Of a stretch of 64,000 nucleotides of DNA, positions 58,482-64,000 are shown piece after piece. The position numbers and the translations under genes are program-made. The number at the start of each line of letters is the position of its first letter. Position 1 is the first letter of the stretch. Under the pieces are notes generated by a model. The model did no database searches. It had not been told where the DNA came from and saw only the letters and a program-made list of their open reading frames with translations. Origin of the DNA: Sialis fuliginosa (taxonomy: Eukaryota; Arthropoda; Insecta; Megaloptera; Sialidae); assembly GCA_961205875.1 (NCBI GenBank), contig OY540814.1:12506993-12570992 (forward strand). The letters run 5' to 3'.

Positions 58482-58885
58482 ATGAATAGTGAACAGAAAA
58501 AGGTTAATAGTTTATTTATTTACATGTATCATGTGCATATCTATTTAGGAAATTATATTTTATTTTATAGGATGCTGCAGATTTTAAAATTTTTAGTACA
58601 GTGTTCTGGTATTCATTTGTAATCATTGTACTGCCAGTGAGTACATTTTTTGGATTTAAATATTTCATTTTTGACGGTAAGAAAATAATATCATGTAAAT
58701 TAATTAATATTATAATAATATATATCATATTTCTAGGTTTGTTATCACTATCGATAGTTGCATCAAACGTATGGAGTGCTGTATTTGCTGTTATTGCATT
58801 ACATATTGCGCTTGGAATGTTTATTCATAGAGCGTATATGGGCTCATCGGATGATGCAGCCAAACCAATTTCAAAACAAGATTAA
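58482..58885 (+). CDS. Vma21: VMA21, V-ATPase assembly integral membrane protein
   Basis: Exons 58482-58502, 58571-58676 and 58737-58885 give 91 residues; the family is usually about 100. Two hydrophobic segments (STVFWYSFVIIVLPVSTFFG and IVASNVWSAVFAVIALHIAL) form a hairpin, with FKYFIFDG between them matching the family loop. The C-terminus SKQD matches that of human VMA21 (GKQD) and resembles an ER-retrieval-type end. VMA21 is an ER chaperone for the V0 sector of the proton-pumping V-ATPase. The start is supported by the splice in phase 0. Confidence 0.9.
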
Positions 58886-59303
58886 GACAGCTGCAATGTA
58901 AGGTTTGGTGGTATATTACATAAGGAACAGTATTAAGTATAAAAATATATTAATAAGTACTTTCTATGTAATATTGTATTTTATACAGCAATTGATATAC
59001 ATGTACTATATTTTATTTTAAAAAAATTGTAATTTTTACTTTAAAAATATAATTAGAATGTCTATTTAAAGATTACCTTGTTTATATTAATCGCCCATAT
59101 ATATCAAAATTTCATTATTTAAGATCTACTTAAAACAAAGTAAATAACCTTTTAAAGTAGGTCATCTGAAAATTTGAGAGTTTTATAGGTATTGCTTCTA
59201 CAAATAAAATCAACCTTAAGAAAGATGTATATTTATTTTAAGAATAGATGCATAAAAATATTGTTTTATCAAACTTTTCAACAAATCATCATCATTCAAA
59301 ATA
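58886..59303. other. Convergent 3' ends of VMA21 and ACTMAP
   Basis: 418 bp of AT-rich spacer containing the likely ACTMAP poly(A) signal (TTTATT at 59232-59237, read on the minus strand). No gene seen. Confidence 0.6.
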
Positions 59304-60109
59304 TTAACTCTTCTTAATTATTACTGCTCTATTCTTAAGTCCAAGAGGTCCTGCAAGACCTTCTGGCGGTAATATATATTCAACGTTGGATAAATTACGT
59401 TGGGGACTAAATTCATTTAATTGTGCATTACTGATCGCAAGTTCTTGAAGACTCCAAAACGCTAATCTACGTGTTTTTCCGTGTCTTGCAATTACCATTA
59501 GATCATTATTAGAATCGTCGACTAGTCCACAAATTACAGCCCAGTGTGCTTTGTGACCGTTTTTTAAACATGGTCCATGATTTCCATCTGCATCGTAACT
59601 GATTTTTTGGTTAAGGAAGACTGATGATTTATTATTTATAAATACATGCTATCAAAATCAATTGAAGATTGAGTAAAAAATTACATTAAAAAGGATACGG
59701 TACTATGACTAGATCTCCATTAGATATACAATCAATAATTTTTTTTGAATTTATGTCTCCTTTATACAACTCAACAAATTTATTATATTTAGATAAAACA
59801 TCAGCTAAATATTGGGCGCTAAACATTTCTCCATTATTAGTATATTTCAAGTCAGTTGCTTCTTTAAATATTATATCAATATTTATTCCTGTACACATTG
59901 ATATTGCTATGAGTCCACATTGTGGTCCTATTATCAGAATATTATTATGTAATAAAAATTAAATTATAATAAAAACAATAATGACCTGATTGTAACAACG
60001 AAGGTATTGATGTATATGAAATAATTTTTAAGTTCTCCCAATCACCAAATTTATGGTACGATTCGTAAATCTCTGTCTCTGATTCGGAAGTTAGGAAACA
60101 TTTTGTCAT
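59304..60109 (-). CDS. ACTMAP: Actin maturation protease (ACTMAP, C19orf54 homologue)
   Basis: Minus-strand exons 60109-59986, 59927-59699 and 59598-59304 give 215 residues, shorter at the N-terminus than human ACTMAP. The nucleophile motif GPQCG is at residues 42-46 (Cys45); NGEMFSAQ and VPYDADGNHGPC follow, then HKAHWAV at 133-139 with the likely catalytic His136, and the conserved LPPEGLAGPLGL near the C-terminus. The family cuts the acetylated N-terminal residues from new actin. The 58-bp first intron is short; the second is U12-type. Catalytic residues are intact. Confidence 0.92.
59599..59698 (-). other. U12-type (minor spliceosome) intron in ACTMAP
   Basis: On the minus strand the 100-nt intron begins GTATCCTTTTT and has the branch sequence TTCCTTAAC followed 11 nt later by the terminal AG. 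These match the U12 consensus at donor and branch point. Using this donor yields the expected VIVPYDADG across the joint; no ordinary U2 donor does. Confidence 0.93.
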
Positions 60110-61045
60110 TTTAATTTAATTTGTACTTTTTGTGCGTAATAGTTTTAAATAATGTAATTTTTGAAATTATTAGAACATTTATTTTATAGGTTAAATCTTG
60201 AAATATGATATTTTTAATGCTGTATTTATATTCGCTATTATAAATAAATAAATGATATAGTAATTTTTATTTCTTCTTAAAATTAACTTCTAATCGTTCA
60301 ACAGGTGACATAATTAAGAGACATACAATGCATACAATCGATATAACTGTTTACAAATATGAATATTTTACATTTGTATGTAATTAATTCGCGTAAAAAT
60401 GTATAATGTAATGTATGTGTAATATAAAAACCGAACAAAATATAATAATCAATGCCGCATAATAACTTTTTACGAGACGTAACTACTTATTCGATATTTT
60501 CAATTCGGTCTTTCGACAATGCAAATTACTTAATTGCTAGCTGTCAAAACAATTGTTTTGCGTTGAATAGGTTGATGGTATACAGCGTATAGTATTTATT
60601 TATCTATGTATACAGGTGTTCTAAATTGTTGTTATCGTATTTTAAATATTTTACAGTTCTGTTTATCTATTTTTTTATGTATGTATTTGAATTACATAGT
60701 AGTACGATTATAAATATTATACTTTATCAGTTTTATAATATGTAGCCGGGTATGTATCTATATATCGATAAATACAAAAGCAAAAGTTATATGTGTAATA
60801 TTAATAATATAAATTAATTAATTATTTTGTAATCGTCGACTTAATATTAATAATTTTGTTAATTATTCATATCAGAACATAAAATATAATAATTTATAAA
60901 TAACTAATCAAACTGTATATTCCAGAGTAAAGTCATGTTTATGTGAATGATGTCATATTTTATTTTGATAAAATGACATTTGAGGGAGTGTTGAATTAAA
61001 TACTTGAACATATAATTTTAGGAAATATGTACTTAAATTAAAAAG
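60110..61045. promoter_or_regulatory. Divergent upstream region of ACTMAP and the TMEM179-like gene
   Basis: 936 bp between the divergent start codons. It has no recognisable element beyond AT-rich sequence; promoters for both genes are expected here. Confidence 0.45.
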
Positions 61046-62389
61046 ATGGTATTTAAAAGAGTACAAGTGCTACTTGAAAAAAATTCTGAAGAAGCAAGTA
61101 ATGCATGGAAAGGTAAATATAAACTATTTGTATATTCCATTGTTATAAAGATTAAATTAATAGGTTTATTAATATGATATATGTTTATAGGTTTTCAAAT
61201 AGTATTATTTGGATTCGCTGCAATTTGTAATCTGGTTACAGCTTATTTCTACCAATTTCTTAAAGCATCTTATAATAATGAATGTGTTTTATATGCATCG
61301 ATAAATTTTGAAAAACCAGCAAATAACAGTACACTACCTAATATAGACTTGGTGAATACGATTTGGGGGTATCCCCATAATTGTTCATATGTTGAAATCG
61401 TTTCACTGTTAGCCTTTGTAATAGGAATTGTATGGGCAGCGATGTTTATGACTTTTTCACGAGGCAGTAACAGTGATCAGTCTGGGTAAGAAATTATATT
61501 TTTAAATATTTTTAGATTATATTAATTTCATTTATTTATTTGTAGGCTAAGCGGACCATGGAAAATCGTATATCTTGCAATGTTTTTTTCTTGTGCAACG
61601 GTTGTATTAATGATTATACAAATAGGTATATTTAATAATGGAATTGATGTTTTCTGCAAACAATTTACTTCTTTGACTGACAACAAGACCACAAAGTATG
61701 TATTAAAAATATTATACATAAACTAATATAAATGATCGATACCAGCGAATAATTTCGTTATTTATTACACAATACATATTTGTGTTATTTTATTACTACA
61801 GATGCACTGAAATTATAAATCATTATACAACAGATAAACCGGCACTTATGTACATAAATGCTGTATATGCAACAATCTTAACTGGATTAATGTTATGGAT
61901 TTCCTGCCTAAGCTTACTTTTCATTCGAATAATTATGGTTGCAGATTTTAAAGTATATTCCATTATTATTTCTACAAATGAGGTATGCGTAAATATAAGA
62001 TTTTTATTTATATTATATTTATTCAATAAACACATATTAATTCTCAATTTTAGGAGAGCCTAGAAGAAATAATGCCGCCCAAAAAAGATTCTTTGACATC
62101 TAACGATGAAAGTATTAGCACACAGTCAGAATCATTGATCAGTAAACCTGAACAAAGTCCAAAGGTTAATATTAAAGGCAAATTAAACTCAGCGCATTTT
62201 GAGAGTGATTTAAAAAAAAAAAACGACAATAAAGGTGCTCAAGGTATACCAAAAAATGAAGATTCACGCCATTTAGTAGTGGAACCATTGCTTCATAATA
62301 TTATTGATGATTCAATAAAAAAATCTGTCCATTTTATACCAAATGAAAGCCAAGATCTTTTGACTGGAGATTCAGAAAGTACTATCTGA
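61046..62389 (+). CDS. TMEM179-like four-pass membrane protein
   Basis: Exons 61046-61112, 61191-61485, 61546-61695, 61802-61982 and 62054-62389 encode 342 residues, with all borders in phase. Hydrophobic segments lie at about residues 24-46, 81-105, 124-146 and 180-205. The first extracytoplasmic loop has Cys, NNST and a GYPHNCSY motif comparable to the WGPPAAC motif of vertebrate TMEM179; the second has GIDVFCKQF and KCTEI, like GFTMWCDTI and SCEEL. Four loop cysteines could form disulphides. The last exon is a Ser/Lys-rich cytoplasmic tail with no known domain. Function is unknown. An AATAAA is at 62512-62517. Confidence 0.7.
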
Positions 62390-62924
62390 TTTAAAGGCTG
62401 CTCAAAGTATTCAAGATAGAAAGTGTTAATTAATCAGCAGAGTCAAACATGATGGCAGCTAAAACAAATGAATTTGTTGAGGATCATATTTTTTTTGCTC
62501 AACACAAATGAAATAAAAAAAATATGCAAAATGAAAATACATTGCTAAGTAAGTTTTTCAGGAACCAAAAAATTAAATTTTTTATATAAGTACTTTATTA
62601 ACCCTTTTACAACGGTTGTTGTCAATAGACAACAAAACATAAATTTTTTTAGAGAAGAAAATATATTGCTCAAAAATTTTTTGTGTCGCAATTAACTTCC
62701 AATAGACGCATCAATTTTCTCAACTGTTTTTGATTTCTGTACGGTAATTGTATTTTTTGTCAACATTATAAGAATATGAGGTGTTCTTGTATGTGATCTA
62801 CAGTTGTTTATATTTGTTATACAGTCTACTAAAAATTGAGTTCTCTCTTATATATCTAAAATAACCTTCAATTTAGCCACTGGCAGATTGGTTGCGGAAT
62901 GCAATATGTTTGACGCTTTTGGCC

Positions 62925-63116
62925 TATACAGGGTGTTCGTTAGAATCGAGTGATCATTGCTAACTTTGTTATTATTGGAGCTAGAAGATCGGTTAAATGG
63001 GCAAAGTATCAGTATCTTTTCTGGGATGGATAATGGCGGTCTCAAAAATACAATTGAATGTCGAATTTCAGAGATATATTGAAAAACAACTTTTTTTAAA
63101 TGGAATAACCTGTATA
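62925..63116. mobile_element. Short TIR element with TATACAGGGTGTTC end
   Basis: The left end TATACAGGGTGTTC is matched, imperfectly, by the right end (inverted TATACAGGTTATTCC). The phrase is common at the ends of short insect elements; 192 bp, noncoding. Confidence 0.6.
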
Positions 63117-63463
63117 TTATTAATGGATTTTAAAACTGAAAATGTTCTCTTTATAAAAGTGTAATACATGCTTGGTGGTAAAATGGATAGAAAACAAGTT
63201 ATAACAAGTATAAAATTAATAAAAAATATCGAAAAATAATCAGTGAAGATTTAATAAAATACAAACAATTGATTAAAATTTTTTAAACAATAATTTCAGG
63301 TATTTATGTCTTTGCAAATTTTTAACGTTTTTGAGTGTTATTGATAAAAAATTATAATTAATTATAATAATATTTTTCTTTATCAACATTAAAAATCTTT
63401 AAAAAAATGGCAAAAATACCTGAAAATAGCGTTTTAAAAATTTTAATCATTTGTTTTATTTAA

Positions 63464-63955
63464 CCCTACACTGCACAGTGATGCATATTTGCATCACACA
63501 TGTTTTCCGCTTATAACTTAAAATTTACAAAGAATTTACAAAAAAAAAAAAAAACAATAAAATGTAAGAGAAAAAAACCTAATGCAGCTCCACTTCCTCC
63601 ACAAGACATACAACTGGATAATGTTAGTCATTTTCCAATTTGAAATGCTACAAGACTGCGATGTAAAAACCCCACATGCAAAGCATAAATTCTTGTGAAA
63701 AATGTCAAATTGCTTTATGTTTTAACAAAGACATAAATTATTTTAAATCATTTCATGAAATATAAATATATTCATAATTAGATTTACTAAAATGTATACC
63801 AATGCACACTGGTGCATATATGAATCATAACATATTTAAAAAAAATGTATATGTATAAACTTAAAGTTAATTTTTTAAATTATTTTTCCCGTATTCCTAA
63901 CATACACTTACATAGATTTACATCATTTATAATAAAAAAATTGTGCAGTGTAGTG
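63464..63955 (+). mobile_element. piggyBac element remnant with TTAA flanks
   Basis: Begins CCCTACACTGCACA directly after TTAA (63460-63463) and ends TGTGCAGTGTAGTG before TTAA (63956-63959), with the usual CCC start. It contains a broken piggyBac C-terminal domain. Internal deletion has removed most of the transposase. Confidence 0.88.
63570..63770 (+). pseudogene. piggyBac transposase C-terminal cysteine-rich domain, broken
   Basis: Translation gives QDIQLDNVSHFPI, a stop, then RLRCKNPTCK and, after a one-base shift, SCEKCQIALCFNKDINYFKS and a final FHE. This follows the piggyBac order: a xRLDxxxHxP lead-in, then paired CxxxxC, CxxC, LC and a final FH. One in-frame stop and one frameshift make it non-functional. 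Confidence 0.8.
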
Positions 63956-64000
63956 TTAATTAAATTTACATAGCACACTAGTTTTTGGTATTTTTTATTA

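Larger units (their letters stand above)
62390..64000. other. Intergenic, transposon-rich end of window
   Basis: No host gene seen. A TTAA followed by CCCTTTTACAACGG at 62598 looks like a piggyBac-type left end without a visible partner. Other elements here are listed separately. Confidence 0.6.

Overview
The window is AT-rich animal DNA with spliced genes. The gene set (a kayak/Fos bZIP gene, a galectin with a Gly/Pro-rich tail, GPS2, VMA21, ACTMAP and a TMEM179-like protein), the small GT-AG introns and the many hAT, pogo-like and piggyBac-like short elements point to an insect nuclear genome. I cannot fix the order or species from sequence alone. All gene models are my own splice reconstructions: every junction keeps the reading frame and, with one exception noted below, uses GT-AG.

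Layout. (1) 1-3537, minus strand: the 5' part of an unrecognised, highly charged, nuclear-looking protein with 51-residue tandem repeats; it runs off the left edge. (2) 4076-8661, plus strand: a seven-exon, 614-residue predicted secreted acidic protein of unknown function, head-to-head with the first gene. (3) 11123-12796, minus strand: a six-exon GPS2 homologue. (4) 15332-53100, plus strand: the Fos-family gene kayak, with two alternative coding first exons (15332-15451 and 50256-50312), both in phase 0, joined to the same four downstream exons. The roughly 35-kb first intron has no convincing nested gene but is full of short transposons, and it holds CRE (TGACGTCA) and AP-1 (ATGAGTCAT) sites. 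(5) 55201-57424, plus: a single-domain galectin with a repetitive Gly/Pro/Gln tail. (6) 58482-58885, plus: VMA21, the V-ATPase assembly factor. (7) 59304-60109, minus: ACTMAP, the actin maturation protease, with a textbook U12-type intron. (8) 61046-62389, plus: a four-pass TMEM179-like membrane protein. (9) 62390-64000: transposon debris, including a piggyBac relic with a recognisable cysteine-rich C-terminus.

The genes do not form a pathway. The most informative points are the two-promoter layout of kayak with AP-1/CRE sites in its intron (suggesting autoregulation), the U12 intron in ACTMAP, hAT elements with exact 8-bp target duplications (one inside a kayak intron with a broken transposase C-terminus), several two-copy repeat families, and a near-perfect 67-nt hairpin at 38938-39004. 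I found no CRISPR array, tRNA, rRNA or clearly new multi-gene system.
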